From the NCBI GenBank assembly GCA_041480065.1, contig JBGOZF010000005.1:29025-93024 (forward strand): 64,000 bases of DNA, read 5' to 3'. The translations under genes were made by a program, and so were the position numbers. The notes under the pieces are model-generated. The model had not been told where the DNA came from and did no database searches. It worked only from the letters and a program-made list of their open reading frames with translations. Each line of letters opens with the position of its first letter. The stretch's first letter is position 1. The stretch is from Fen-999 sp041480065. GTDB lineage: Bacteria; Pseudomonadota; Gammaproteobacteria; Burkholderiales; Rhodocyclaceae. Below, piece by piece: positions 42,108 through 51,713 of the stretch.

Positions 42108-44756
42108 GTGTTCAAGTCAATCAAACGAAACAAATTCCACGCATCCGCTCTTGCGGTTGCGATATCTCTATTGCCGTTCGGGGCATATGCGGCCGGGCTT
42201 GGAAAAGTGACCGTGCTGTCGCCCTTGGGCCAGCCATTGCGGGCCGAAGTGGATATCACGGCATCGCGCGAAGAGCTATCGTCGATGGCGGCCAAAGTGG
42301 CTACGGCAGACGCCTTCAAGCAAGCCGGCATCGAGTATTCGCCGACCATGACCGGCATTCGGCTTGCGCTCGACAAACGGCCCAATGGCCAGCCATTCCT
42401 GCGCATGACGTCGGATCGTCCGATCAATGATCCCTTCCTCGACGTACTCGTGGAACTGAACTGGAGTTCGGGCCGGATGGTGCGGGAATACACGGTGCTG
42501 CTGGATCCGCCGGAGGCCCTCAAGGTCGCGCCGACACCGATCGCCGTGCCGGAGGTGAGGGCGCCGGCGGTTGCGGTGCCCACCAAGCCCGTCGAAGCGC
42601 CTGCCGCACCGGTCGCTGCCCAGCCCGCGAAAGCTGCGGCGCCGGCCGCCGCGGCACCGAAACAGCCGGCAGAGGAGCAGGCCGGACGCACGGTCAAACG
42701 TGGCGACACCTTGTCGAAGATTGCCGGCGAAACCAAGCCCGAAGGCGTCAGCCTGGATCAGATGCTGGTTGCATTGTTCCGCAACAACCAGGATGCATTT
42801 GACGGCAGCAACATGAACCGCCTCAGGGTCGGCAGGATTCTCAATATCCCCGGGCAGGCCGCTGTGGCGGCGGTGTCGTCGGCGGAAGCGCACAAGATCG
42901 TTCTTTCCCAGGCCGGCGACTTCAATGCCTACCGCCAGAAGCTGGCCGGTGCAGTAGCCGCTGCCCCCGCGGCCAAGGAAGAGGCCCCCAAACAGGAGGC
43001 GACCGGCAAGATCGCTCCCAAGACCGAAGAGAAGGCTGCTCCGGCGCCCGCCAAGGACAAGCTCGAGGTCTCCCGCACCGAGGCGGCCAAGAGTGCCAAG
43101 GCAGTTCAGAGCCGTATCACTTCGCTTGAAGAAGATCTTGTGGCCCGCGACAAGGCACTCAAGGAGGCCAGCAGCCGCATTGCGGAACTGGAGAAGAACC
43201 TCAGCGATTTGAAGAAGCTTGCCGAGTTGAAGAGCCAGGCCGGCGCGCAGTTGCAGCAGCAAGCGCAAGCCCCGAAACCGGCACCGGCACCGGTTCCAGC
43301 GCCTGCGCCTGCACCAGAGACCAAGAAAGCCGCGCCGGCGCCTGCCGAAGCACCGAAGGTCCCCGAAAAGCCCGCGGAAGTCGCTCCTGCCCCTGTGCCG
43401 GCTGCACCGGCGAAACCGGAAGAAGCGGCCGCGCCGCCCAAGCCGGCAGAGGCCGCTCCTCCGGCTCCGGCTGCACCCGCCACGCCTGCACCGGAACCCG
43501 TCAAGAAGGCCCAACCTGTGCCGCCGCCAGAGGAGCCGAGCTTCATCGACGAAAACGCCATGCTGGTCTATGGCGGCGGTGGCATCCTGGCGCTGCTGCT
43601 CGGCTACCTGGGCTATTCCTCGATGCGCCGCAAGCGCGCGGGTGATGTGGCGCCGACGACCAGCCGGATTACCGAAGGCGACCTGATGGCCAACTCGGTA
43701 TTCGGTTCGACCGGCGGCCAGGCCGTGGACACCGGCGCCTCGATCCAGACCGACTTCAGCCAGTCCAACCTCACGTCCATCGATGCCGACGAGGGTGTCG
43801 ATCCGGTTGCGGAGGCCGATGTCTACATGGCGTACGGCCGCGACGCCCAAGCGGAAGAGATCCTGATCGATGCGCTGAAGAACGATCCGACCCGGCACGC
43901 AATCCACCTCAAGCTTCTGGAAATCTACTCCGGCCGCAAGAGCGTCAAGCAATTCGAGTCGCTGGCCACGGATCTCTATGGCCAGACCAGCGGGACCGGC
44001 CCGAACTGGGAAAAGGCAGCCGATATGGGACGGGCGCTGGATCCGGACAATCCCCTCTACGGTGGCAAGCCTGCCGAAGCCGGCCATGAAGAGGCGGTGC
44101 CGGTACGGGAAGCGCCGCCCCCCCTCGTCGTGCCGCCCAGCGAAGTGGAGAAGCTGCGCGAGACCGTGACCATGCCCGGGCAGTTGGGCGTAATGGCCGC
44201 CACAGCGACGGCGGCCGCGGCCGAACTCGAGCCGCCGGTTGCGATGGATTTCGACCTTGATCTTGGCGCCGCCCATGACACGGATACGGACGTATCGGCG
44301 ATCAAGGAACCGCCCCCGCTGGATCTGAACCTCGAAATCGGCATGCCGGCAGTGCCGGGGGCACCGCTGGATGCCACGGTTCCGATGGGCATGCGCATGT
44401 CCGAGCCGGCTCTCGCATCCGACACGAGCGGACTCGATTTCGAGTTCGACCTCGACGCGGCGACGCCGGCTATGGCCGATAGCGCGACAGACATCGGAAC
44501 CCACATCGGAGTCGAGGCGGCACCGAAGATGGACCTTTCCTCGATTGATCTTGACCTTGGTGGCCCGGCGGTGTCGGACGTCGCCGGTTCGGATCAGGAT
44601 GATCCGGATGTGACCACCAAGATCGAACTTGCCCAGGCCTACGAGGAAATGGGCGACAAGGAAGGTGCCCGCGAGTTGCTGCAAGAGGTGACCCAGGAAG
44701 GCAGCGTCCGTCAGAAGGAGATCGCCCGCAGCAAGCTGGCGCTCCTGGAGTCCTGA
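42108..44756 (+). CDS. fimV: FimV-type polar hub/peptidoglycan-binding protein
   Basis: An 882-residue inner-membrane protein. Signal peptide (ALAVAISLLPFGAYA), the FimV N-terminal domain (AGLGKVTVLSPLGQPLRAEVDI), a LysM motif (VKRGDTLSKIAGE to GRILNIPG), a coiled coil near 330-380, a long Pro/Ala/Lys-rich linker, one membrane helix near 487-510, and an acidic cytoplasmic part ending in the TPR-like FimV C-terminal motif (TTKIELAQAYEEMGDKEGAR). I start at GTG 42108, which has GGGAGG upstream. FimV supports type IV pilus assembly and twitching in relatives. Confidence 0.92.
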   Translation: MFKSIKRNKFHASALAVAISLLPFGAYAAGLGKVTVLSPLGQPLRAEVDITASREELSSMAAKVATADAFKQAGIEYSPTMTGIRLALDKRPNGQPFLRMTSDRPINDPFLDVLVELNWSSGRMVREYTVLLDPPEALKVAPTPIAVPEVRAPAVAVPTKPVEAPAAPVAAQPAKAAAPAAAAPKQPAEEQAGRTVKRGDTLSKIAGETKPEGVSLDQMLVALFRNNQDAFDGSNMNRLRVGRILNIPGQAAVAAVSSAEAHKIVLSQAGDFNAYRQKLAGAVAAAPAAKEEAPKQEATGKIAPKTEEKAAPAPAKDKLEVSRTEAAKSAKAVQSRITSLEEDLVARDKALKEASSRIAELEKNLSDLKKLAELKSQAGAQLQQQAQAPKPAPAPVPAPAPAPETKKAAPAPAEAPKVPEKPAEVAPAPVPAAPAKPEEAAAPPKPAEAAPPAPAAPATPAPEPVKKAQPVPPPEEPSFIDENAMLVYGGGGILALLLGYLGYSSMRRKRAGDVAPTTSRITEGDLMANSVFGSTGGQAVDTGASIQTDFSQSNLTSIDADEGVDPVAEADVYMAYGRDAQAEEILIDALKNDPTRHAIHLKLLEIYSGRKSVKQFESLATDLYGQTSGTGPNWEKAADMGRALDPDNPLYGGKPAEAGHEEAVPVREAPPPLVVPPSEVEKLRETVTMPGQLGVMAATATAAAAELEPPVAMDFDLDLGAAHDTDTDVSAIKEPPPLDLNLEIGMPAVPGAPLDATVPMGMRMSEPALASDTSGLDFEFDLDAATPAMADSATDIGTHIGVEAAPKMDLSSIDLDLGGPAVSDVAGSDQDDPDVTTKIELAQAYEEMGDKEGARELLQEVTQEGSVRQKEIARSKLALLES

Positions 44757-44790
44757 TTCGCGCGCCGGGACGCCTGATGGCGCCCCGGCG

Positions 44791-45399
44791 GTGAGCCCCC
44801 CTTACGTGATCCTTCATCCAGCCACCTTGCTGCTTGCCTGGGGCGGCTTGGTTGTTCTCCTGCAATCGCTTTCGGTGGCCGGCCTGGCATGGGCCGGCTT
44901 GCTGCTGATGCCGGCGTCGGTTCTTCTGGCGCCGAAGCGGGCACTGCTGCTGATTCGGCGGGCACGCTGGCTGCTGTTGTCGATCGCTGTCCTGTTCACG
45001 CTCGCGACGCCGGGGGAGCGTTTGCCGGGCGCGATAGGGGAACTCGGCGTCACCTACGATGGCGTGCTGATGGCGGCGGAACATGTGCTGCGGCTGACCC
45101 TGCTTCTCGTCTCTCTCGCAATGGTCCACGAATGGCTAGGCAACGGCGGTCTGCTCGCCGGTCTCCACTGGCTGCTGGGCCCGTTGGCGGGCTGGCGGGA
45201 ACTGCGGGAGAGAATCGTCGTGCGCCTGATGTTGGTGCTCGACTATGTCGAGACCGAGCCTCGCGGCGGCTGGCGAAGCTGGCTGACAGGCGACGATTCC
45301 GGCCCCGAACGGCTCGCCCTGGTTACCGGGTCGGCCCGGTATCTGGACTGGCTGGTGCTCGCCTCACTGACCGCCATTGCCATCTGGTGGTGGCTGTGA
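44791..45399 (+). CDS. Membrane protein, EcfT/CbiQ-like by pattern
   Basis: A 202-residue protein with about five hydrophobic segments, starting with GTG. The LRLTLLLVSLAMV and ERIVVRLMLVLDYVE segments are faintly like EcfT/CbiQ transport subunits, but no ATPase partner is nearby. Its stop overlaps the truA GTG start (GTGAG). It is a conserved hypothetical between fimV and truA in related genomes as I recall; function unknown. Confidence 0.62.
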   Translation: MSPPYVILHPATLLLAWGGLVVLLQSLSVAGLAWAGLLLMPASVLLAPKRALLLIRRARWLLLSIAVLFTLATPGERLPGAIGELGVTYDGVLMAAEHVLRLTLLLVSLAMVHEWLGNGGLLAGLHWLLGPLAGWRELRERIVVRLMLVLDYVETEPRGGWRSWLTGDDSGPERLALVTGSARYLDWLVLASLTAIAIWWWL

Positions 45400-46190
45400 G
45401 AATCGCTCTCGGCGTCGAATACGATGGTGCGAACTTTGCCGGCTGGCAATCCCAGCCTCATGGCAGAACCGTCCAGGACGTTCTTGAACGGGCGCTTTCG
45501 GCCGTTGCGTGCAGCCAGGTGCGAACGCACTGTGCCGGCCGCACTGATGCCGGCGTGCATGCATTGGCGCAAGTGGTTCATTTCGACACCGACGTCCAGC
45601 GGCCCGATAGCGCCTGGGTTCGCGGCGTCAACGCCCATTTGCCGCCCCAGGTTGCCGTCCGCTGGGCCGTGCCGGTCCATGCGGACTTTCATGCCCGGTT
45701 CTCGGCACGAAGCCGAAGCTACCGCTATCTATTGCTCAACCGCGCGGTTCGTCCGGCGATCGATCACGGTCGGGTCGGCTGGTTTCACACGCTGCTGGAC
45801 CTGGATGCCATGGTCACCGCGGCATCCTGCCTGGTCGGCGAGCACGACTTCTCGGCCTTCCGGGCCGCCGAATGTCAAGCCAAATCGCCAATCAAGATCG
45901 TAAAAAGCATTGCTATCAGTCGCGAAGTTGAGCTTATATGCTTCGAAATAACAGCAAACGCCTTCCTTCACCATATGGTCAGAAATCTGGTTGGATCGCT
46001 AGTGTACGTGGGCAAGGGGCGTCACCCGCCGGAGTGGATGTCGGAACTGCTCGCCAACCGTGATCGCGCACGTGCGGCACCGACTTTCGATGCCGCGGGG
46101 CTCTATTTCGCCGGCGTCGAATACGAGGAAAGGTGGCACCTGCCGCAGCAGGGCCGTATCATGGCGCCTCCGTCGTTTCGTCCGGTCTGA
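45396..46190 (+). CDS. truA: tRNA pseudouridine synthase A
   Basis: A 264-residue enzyme modifying tRNA positions 38-40. The catalytic Asp is D51 in CAGRTDAGVHALAQVVHF; FSARSRSYRYLLLN and FLHHMVRNLVGSL are family motifs. The GTG at 45396 overlaps the preceding stop, and begins RIALGVEYDGANFAGWQSQ. A longer open frame upstream overlaps the membrane protein gene and is not part of TruA. Confidence 0.95.
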   Translation: MRIALGVEYDGANFAGWQSQPHGRTVQDVLERALSAVACSQVRTHCAGRTDAGVHALAQVVHFDTDVQRPDSAWVRGVNAHLPPQVAVRWAVPVHADFHARFSARSRSYRYLLLNRAVRPAIDHGRVGWFHTLLDLDAMVTAASCLVGEHDFSAFRAAECQAKSPIKIVKSIAISREVELICFEITANAFLHHMVRNLVGSLVYVGKGRHPPEWMSELLANRDRARAAPTFDAAGLYFAGVEYEERWHLPQQGRIMAPPSFRPV

Positions 46191-46192
46191 CC

Positions 46193-46816
46193 TTGTCGCG
46201 AACCCGAGTTAAGATTTGTGGCATCACCCGCGAGCAGGATCTCGATGCTGCCGTCGCGGCGGGCGCTGACGCTCTTGGCTTCGTCTTCTACCCGTACAGT
46301 CCGCGCTTCCTGAACCTTCAGCGCGCTGCCGACCTGGTTCGGCGGGTGCCTCCGTTCGTTACCCGGGTGGGACTGTTCGTCAATCCCGATCCGGCCATGC
46401 TTACCGAAACGCTGGCCGCGGTTCCCATCGATCTGGTCCAGTTCCAGGGCGACGAGGACCCCGCCTTCTGTGAGAATTTCGGTCATCCCTACCTGAAGGT
46501 GGCGCGGATGAGGCCGGGTCTCGATCTGTTAGAATTCGCCCGCGCTTACCCTTCTGCCCGGGGTTTGCTGCTCGATGCCTATGTCGAAAGTTATGGTGGT
46601 GCCGGTCAGACGTTCGACTGGTCTCTGGTCCCGAAGGCGCTTGCGTTGCCGATAGTGGTGGCGGGCGGGCTCACTGCGGACAACGTGGGTACCGCGATAC
46701 GCCAACTTCGCCCTTGGGGCGTGGATGTCAGTAGCGGGGTCGAAGTCGCCAAAGGCATCAAGGATACCGCCAAGATCGCCGCCTTCATGGCGGCAGTAAA
46801 GAATGCAGATGCCTGA
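46193..46816 (+). CDS. trpF: Phosphoribosylanthranilate isomerase
   Basis: A 207-residue TIM-barrel enzyme of tryptophan synthesis. VKICGITREQD holds the catalytic Cys, and LLDAYVESYGGAGQTFDW and VAGGLTADNV are the phosphate-binding parts. The start is taken as TTG 46193, just after the truA stop; no ATG is available near the expected N-terminus. It overlaps the trpB start. Confidence 0.94.
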   Translation: MSRTRVKICGITREQDLDAAVAAGADALGFVFYPYSPRFLNLQRAADLVRRVPPFVTRVGLFVNPDPAMLTETLAAVPIDLVQFQGDEDPAFCENFGHPYLKVARMRPGLDLLEFARAYPSARGLLLDAYVESYGGAGQTFDWSLVPKALALPIVVAGGLTADNVGTAIRQLRPWGVDVSSGVEVAKGIKDTAKIAAFMAAVKNADA

Positions 46817-48014
46817 TAAAGCATACAACTTGCCAGACGATAGGGGTCACTTCGGAAAATATGGCGGGATTTTCGTCGCCGAAACCCTGATCCCCGCCCT
46901 TGAGGAATTGCGCCTCGCGTACGAGACTGCTCGTGACGATATCGCTTTCCGCAAGGAGTACGAATACGAACTCAAGCACTATGTCGGGCGTCCGAGCCCG
47001 ATCTATCACGCCAGGCGCTGGTCGGAGATTCTCGGTGGCGCGCAGGTGTATCTCAAGCGCGAAGACCTCAATCACACCGGCGCCCATAAGGTAAACAACT
47101 GCATCGGCCAAGCATTGCTCGCCCGGCGGATGGGGAAGCCGCGAGTGATTGCCGAAACCGGCGCCGGCCAGCATGGTGTCGCCACCGCGACCGTGGCCGC
47201 CCGCTACGGCATGGAGTGCGTGGTGTACATGGGCAGCGAGGATATCAAGCGCCAGGCGGCCAATGTCTATCGCATGAAGCTGCTGGGCGCGAAGGTGGTG
47301 GCGGTGGAGTCGGGCTCCAAGACGCTCAAGGATGCGCTCAACGAGGCCATGCGCGACTGGGTGACGAATGTCGCCAATACCTTCTACATCATCGGCACCG
47401 TTGCCGGTCCGCACCCGTATCCCATGATGGTGCGCGACTTTCAGAAGATCATCGGCGAGGAATGCCTGGTCCAGATGCCCGAACTTGCCGGCCGGCAACC
47501 TGATGCCGTGATCGCCTGTGTCGGTGGCGGCTCGAACGCCATGGGGATCTTCTATCCCTACATTCCGGTTGCCGGTGTGAAACTCATCGGCGTCGAGGCG
47601 GCCGGCTACGGTCTGGAAACCGGCAAGCATGCCGCTTCGCTGACGGCGGGCAGACCGGGTGTGTTGCATGGCAACCGCACCTATCTGCTGCAGGACGCCA
47701 ACGGCCAGATCATCGAGACCCATTCGGTGTCGGCCGGTCTCGACTATCCGGGTGTCGGGCCGGAGCACGCCTGGCTCAAGGATTCCGGCCGGGCCGAATA
47801 CGTCACCATCACCGACGATGAGGCGCTGGACGCTTTCCATGACCTGTGTCACTTCGAGGGCATCATCCCGGCCCTTGAATCCAGCCATGCGCTGGCCTAC
47901 GCGGCCAAGCTGGCGCCCACGCTGCCCAAGGATCGACTGCTGTTGGTTAATCTTTCCGGCCGCGGCGACAAGGACATGCACACGGTGGCTGAGAAGTCGG
48001 GGATACAGTTCTGA
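46803..48014 (+). CDS. trpB: Tryptophan synthase beta chain
   Basis: A 403-residue PLP enzyme that condenses indole and serine. The PLP Lys is K96 in HTGAHKVNNCIGQALLA; GGGSNAMGIF binds the PLP phosphate. The start may be 46803 or the ATG two codons later; both overlap trpF. The stop is coupled to trpA (TGATG). Confidence 0.96.
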   Translation: MQMPDKAYNLPDDRGHFGKYGGIFVAETLIPALEELRLAYETARDDIAFRKEYEYELKHYVGRPSPIYHARRWSEILGGAQVYLKREDLNHTGAHKVNNCIGQALLARRMGKPRVIAETGAGQHGVATATVAARYGMECVVYMGSEDIKRQAANVYRMKLLGAKVVAVESGSKTLKDALNEAMRDWVTNVANTFYIIGTVAGPHPYPMMVRDFQKIIGEECLVQMPELAGRQPDAVIACVGGGSNAMGIFYPYIPVAGVKLIGVEAAGYGLETGKHAASLTAGRPGVLHGNRTYLLQDANGQIIETHSVSAGLDYPGVGPEHAWLKDSGRAEYVTITDDEALDAFHDLCHFEGIIPALESSHALAYAAKLAPTLPKDRLLLVNLSGRGDKDMHTVAEKSGIQF

Positions 48015-48820
48015 TGTCGCGCATCAAAGCCACCTTCGAACGTTTGCAGGCCCAGGGCCGCAAGGCCCTGATTCCTTTCATCACCGCCGGCGACCCGGAA
48101 CCGGGCCTGACGCTGCCGCTGATGCAGGCGCTGGTTGATGGCGGCGCCGACATCATCGAACTCGGCGTGCCTTTCTCCGACCCGATGGCCGACGGGCCGA
48201 CCATACAGCGGGCCTCCGAGCGCGCGCTGGCGTTCGGCGTCAGCCTGCGCACGGTGCTCGCGGTGGTGCACGAGTTTCGCAGGCAGGACGGATCAACGCC
48301 GGTCGTGCTGATGGGTTACGCGAATCCCATCGAGGCGTACGGTGTCGGTGACTTCGTCGCCGATGCCGCCGCGGTCGGTGTCGATGGCGTATTGGTGGTG
48401 GACTATCCGCCGGAGGAGTGCTCCGAGTTCTCGGCTCTGCTCAAGCAGCATGGGCTCGATCCGATCTTTCTGTTGGCGCCGACATCGACCGAGCAGCGCT
48501 TTGCCGAGGTGGCGGCGGCCGGCAGCGGCTACCTGTACTATGTGTCGTTGAAGGGCGTCACCGGTGCCGGGCATCTCGATCTCGACGATGTGGCGCGGCG
48601 GATTCCCGCGATTCGGGCCAAAGTCGGCATGCCGGTCGGCGTCGGCTTCGGCATTCGCGACGGTGCCGCCGCCGCCCGCGTCGCCACGGTCGCGGATGCC
48701 GTCGTAATCGGAAGCCGCATCATCGAGGAGATCGAAAACGCGCCGGCCGGCGAAGCACCGCGGCGCGTGACGGCGCTCCTGAAGGGAATCCGGATGGCAA
48801 TGGATGGAGGAAAGCAATGA
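48014..48820 (+). CDS. trpA: Tryptophan synthase alpha chain
   Basis: A 268-residue TIM barrel that cleaves indole-glycerol phosphate. The catalytic Glu is in DIIELGVPFSDPMADGP and the Asp in VDYPPEE. GVGFGIRDG forms the phosphate site. Overlaps of 1 nt with trpB and 4 nt with accD show translational coupling. Confidence 0.96.
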   Translation: MSRIKATFERLQAQGRKALIPFITAGDPEPGLTLPLMQALVDGGADIIELGVPFSDPMADGPTIQRASERALAFGVSLRTVLAVVHEFRRQDGSTPVVLMGYANPIEAYGVGDFVADAAAVGVDGVLVVDYPPEECSEFSALLKQHGLDPIFLLAPTSTEQRFAEVAAAGSGYLYYVSLKGVTGAGHLDLDDVARRIPAIRAKVGMPVGVGFGIRDGAAAARVATVADAVVIGSRIIEEIENAPAGEAPRRVTALLKGIRMAMDGGKQ

Positions 48821-49680
48821 GTTGGCTCCAGAAGCTGTTGCCTCCGAAGATCAAGCGCAGCGAAGGTGCGCGCAAGTCGATTCCCGAGGGACTCTGGGCA
48901 AAGTGCCCGTCCTGCGAGGCGGTCCTATACGCCACCGACCTGGAGAACAACCAGAACGTCTGTCCCAAATGCGGCCACCACCACCGGATCCGTGCCCGCG
49001 CGCGCCTCGATCTGCTGCTCGATCCCGAGGGGCGCTTCGAAATCGGCGCCGAGGTGGTGCCGTTGGACCCGCTGAAGTTCCGGGACAGCAAGCGCTACTT
49101 CGATCGCCTGGCCGCAGCCAACGAGGAGACCGGGGAAACCGATGCCCTGGTGGCGATGCAGGGGGCCATCAAGACGGTCCCGGTGATGGTCGCCTGCTTC
49201 GAGTTCGAGTTCATGGGCGGGTCGATGGGCTCGGTCGTGGGTGAGAGATTCGTGCGCGCGGTGCGCGGTGCGGTCGAGCAGCAGCTTCCGTTCGTCTGCG
49301 TCACCGCCAGCGGCGGTGCCCGCATGCAGGAAGGTTTGTTCTCGCTGATGCAGATGGCCAAGACGACGGCCGCCGTCACGCAACTGGCGGCAAACCAGCT
49401 TCCCTTCATCACCGTGCTCACCGACCCGACGATGGGCGGCGTTTCCGCCAGCTTCGCCTTTGTCGGCGACGTCGTCATCGCCGAACCGGGTGCGCTGATC
49501 GGCTTTGCGGGGCCGCGGGTGATCGAGCAGACGGTGCGCGAAACGCTTCCGGCGGGGTTCCAGCGCGCCGAGTTCCTGCTTGAGAAAGGCGCCATCGACA
49601 TGATCGTCGATCGTCGCCAGATGCGCGACAAACTCGTTTCCCTGCTCACTCTGTTGCAACGCGTCCCTGCCGTTCAATGA
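48817..49680 (+). CDS. accD: Acetyl-CoA carboxylase carboxyltransferase beta subunit
   Basis: A 287-residue subunit that, with AccA, moves carboxyl from biotin to acetyl-CoA. A four-Cys zinc ribbon (CPSCEAVLY..CPKCGHH) precedes the crotonase-like domain with TASGGARMQEGLFSLMQM and GRV-type FAGPRVIEQTVRETLP. Its ATG overlaps the trpA stop (ATGA). Confidence 0.96.
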   Translation: MSWLQKLLPPKIKRSEGARKSIPEGLWAKCPSCEAVLYATDLENNQNVCPKCGHHHRIRARARLDLLLDPEGRFEIGAEVVPLDPLKFRDSKRYFDRLAAANEETGETDALVAMQGAIKTVPVMVACFEFEFMGGSMGSVVGERFVRAVRGAVEQQLPFVCVTASGGARMQEGLFSLMQMAKTTAAVTQLAANQLPFITVLTDPTMGGVSASFAFVGDVVIAEPGALIGFAGPRVIEQTVRETLPAGFQRAEFLLEKGAIDMIVDRRQMRDKLVSLLTLLQRVPAVQ

Positions 49681-49747
49681 AGATGGACCTGCCGCTGCCC
49701 GTCGCGCCGGATGGCGACGGGGGTGAAGGCCGGCCATTGCCGCCCCG

Positions 49748-51022
49748 ATGAAGACACTGGATGACTGGCTGGCGCATATCGAGCGCCAGCATACGCGGCC
49801 CATCGTCCTCGGGCTGGACCGTGTGCGAGCCGTCGGCGCGCGCCTCGACCAGCGCCAGACCTGCCCCGTGGTCCTGGTCGGCGGCACCAACGGCAAAGGC
49901 TCCACCTGCGCCATGCTCGAACGCATCCTGCTCAGCGCAGGTTATCGAGTCGGCCTTTACACCTCGCCGCATCTGCTGAGCTACAACGAACGCGTTCGCG
50001 TCAACGGACAACCGGTCTCCGATGACGCGCTCTGCGAGGCCTTTTCCCGGGTGGAGGCAGCACGCGGCGACGTGGCGCTGACCTACTTCGAGTTCGGTAC
50101 CCTGGCGGCGTGGGAAGCCTTCGCCAGCCAAGCCCTTGATGTCATCGTCCTCGAAGTCGGGCTGGGCGGCCGGCTCGACGCGACCAATCTCTACCAGCCG
50201 GAGGTATCGATCGTCACCGCCGTCGATCTCGACCACATGGACTACCTCGGCCCGACGCGCGAGGACATCGGCTTCGAGAAGGCGGGCATCTTCCGGGCCG
50301 GGCGGCTGGCGATCTGCGGCGACAGAGATCCGCCGCAGCGCCTGGTCGAGCAGGCACGGGCCATCGGCGCCCAACTGATGGTGCTGGGGCGGGAGTTCGA
50401 CTACCGCCGCCAGGACGGCCAATGGCAGTATTCCGGCCCGGCAGGCAAGCGCAGCGGCCTCGCCTTTCCGGCGCTGCGCGGCGCCGGCCAGCTCGCCAAC
50501 GCGAGTTGCGTTCTTGCGGCGCTGGATGCCCTGCATGGCCGGTTGCCCGTCGCCATGCAGGACATCCGGCGCGGCTTGCTGGAAGTCGATCTGCCGGGAC
50601 GCTTCCAAGTGCTGCCGGGACGGCCGACCGTGGTGCTCGACGTCGCCCACAACCCGCAAGCCGCGCGGGTCTTGGCGGACGGCCTCGGCAGCATGGCGTT
50701 TCATCCGACCACCTGGGCGGTGTTCGGCATGCTGCGCGACAAGGACATTGCCGGCGTGGTGCACGCGATGAAGCATCGGGTCGATCGCTGGCTGCCGGCG
50801 ACACTCGACGGCCCGCGCGCGGCCAGCGCTGCGGACTTGGTCAATGCCCTGGAATCGGCGGGTGTCGGCGCTCCGCTCCCTACCTTCGAATCGCCGTCGG
50901 CAGCCTATGCGCACGCCCGAGAGAAGGCGGGTGGAGATGATAGAATCGTCGCCTTCGGATCGTTCCTGACCGTAGCCGACGTCCTGCGCAGCCTGAATGC
51001 CGATGCCGCAAAACGACACTGA
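49748..51022 (+). CDS. folC: Folylpolyglutamate synthase/dihydrofolate synthase
   Basis: A 424-residue Mur-ligase-type enzyme adding glutamate to folates. The P-loop is VGGTNGKGSTCAMLE; YTSPHLLSYNERVRVNG and DATNLYQPEVSIVTAVDLDHMDYLG are family motifs. It ends inside the following SPOR-domain gene. Confidence 0.94.
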   Translation: MKTLDDWLAHIERQHTRPIVLGLDRVRAVGARLDQRQTCPVVLVGGTNGKGSTCAMLERILLSAGYRVGLYTSPHLLSYNERVRVNGQPVSDDALCEAFSRVEAARGDVALTYFEFGTLAAWEAFASQALDVIVLEVGLGGRLDATNLYQPEVSIVTAVDLDHMDYLGPTREDIGFEKAGIFRAGRLAICGDRDPPQRLVEQARAIGAQLMVLGREFDYRRQDGQWQYSGPAGKRSGLAFPALRGAGQLANASCVLAALDALHGRLPVAMQDIRRGLLEVDLPGRFQVLPGRPTVVLDVAHNPQAARVLADGLGSMAFHPTTWAVFGMLRDKDIAGVVHAMKHRVDRWLPATLDGPRAASAADLVNALESAGVGAPLPTFESPSAAYAHAREKAGGDDRIVAFGSFLTVADVLRSLNADAAKRH

Positions 51023-51713
51023 AGCACCCCTCGACGGAGAACTTGAACTGAAGAAGCGCTCGCGGCGACGCCTGGTCGGCGCGATCGCCCTTGCTCTTCT
51101 GGCGATCGTCGTGCTGCCGATGGTCATGGACCACGAGCCGCGCCAATCGGCCCAGGACATCCAGGTCAGGATTCCGAGCCAGGATGCCGGCGGATTCACT
51201 TCGCGCATCCTGCCAGCCAAACCGATGGCGACGCCGTTGCCGCCGGCAGAACCCGAATCCAAGGCCGAAGCGAAGCCGGAAACAAAACCGGAAGCCAAGG
51301 CCGAAGCAAAGACGCCGGAGGCCGCGAAACCCGAAACGAAGCCGGCAGCCAAGCCGCCCGAACCGGTCAAGGCGCCGGAAAAACCGGTGGCAAAGCCCGC
51401 CGAGCCGGCCAAGCAGCCGGACAAGGAGGCCGCCAAGGCCGAAGAGGCGCGCGCCAAAGCGGCATTGAACGGCGCCGCCGTGAGCGACCAGTGGGTCGTT
51501 CAGCTGGGCGCCTACAAGGAAGCAGCCAACGTCAAGCAGCTCACCGCCAAGCTCAAGCAGATGGGACTGCCGTCCTATACCGAACATTTCGATTCGCCCC
51601 AGGGCGCGCGCACGCGGGTGCGTGCCGGACCGTTCAAGACGCGGGACGCCGCCGACAAGGCGCGTGAGAGGATCAAGACGATAGGCGTCGGTGGCACCGT
51701 GGCCCAGCAGTGA
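50997..51713 (+). CDS. SPOR-domain protein, DedD-like
   Basis: A 238-residue cell-division-associated protein. A basic N-terminal cytoplasmic segment, one membrane helix (LVGAIALALLAIVVLPMVM at about 27-45), a long Pro/Lys/Glu/Ala linker, and a C-terminal SPOR domain (WVVQLGAYKEAANVKQLTAKL to VRAGPF) that binds denuded glycan at the septum. ATGs at 50997 and 51003 are both possible; both overlap folC. Confidence 0.88.
   Translation: MPMPQNDTEAPLDGELELKKRSRRRLVGAIALALLAIVVLPMVMDHEPRQSAQDIQVRIPSQDAGGFTSRILPAKPMATPLPPAEPESKAEAKPETKPEAKAEAKTPEAAKPETKPAAKPPEPVKAPEKPVAKPAEPAKQPDKEAAKAEEARAKAALNGAAVSDQWVVQLGAYKEAANVKQLTAKLKQMGLPSYTEHFDSPQGARTRVRAGPFKTRDAADKARERIKTIGVGGTVAQQ

Noticed and set aside
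43255..43540. Pro/Ala/Lys repeats in fimV as possible DNA repeats
   Set aside because: They encode the normal flexible linker of FimV; the same holds for the Pro/Lys/Glu stretch in the DedD-like gene at 51240-51450.
42276..44684. 802-codon open frame antisense to fimV
   Set aside because: Arg/Gly/Cys-rich shadow of fimV, with no start context or recognisable domain.
44889..45395. Upstream extension of the truA frame
   Set aside because: It overlaps the membrane protein gene out of frame; GTG at 45396 gives the normal TruA start.
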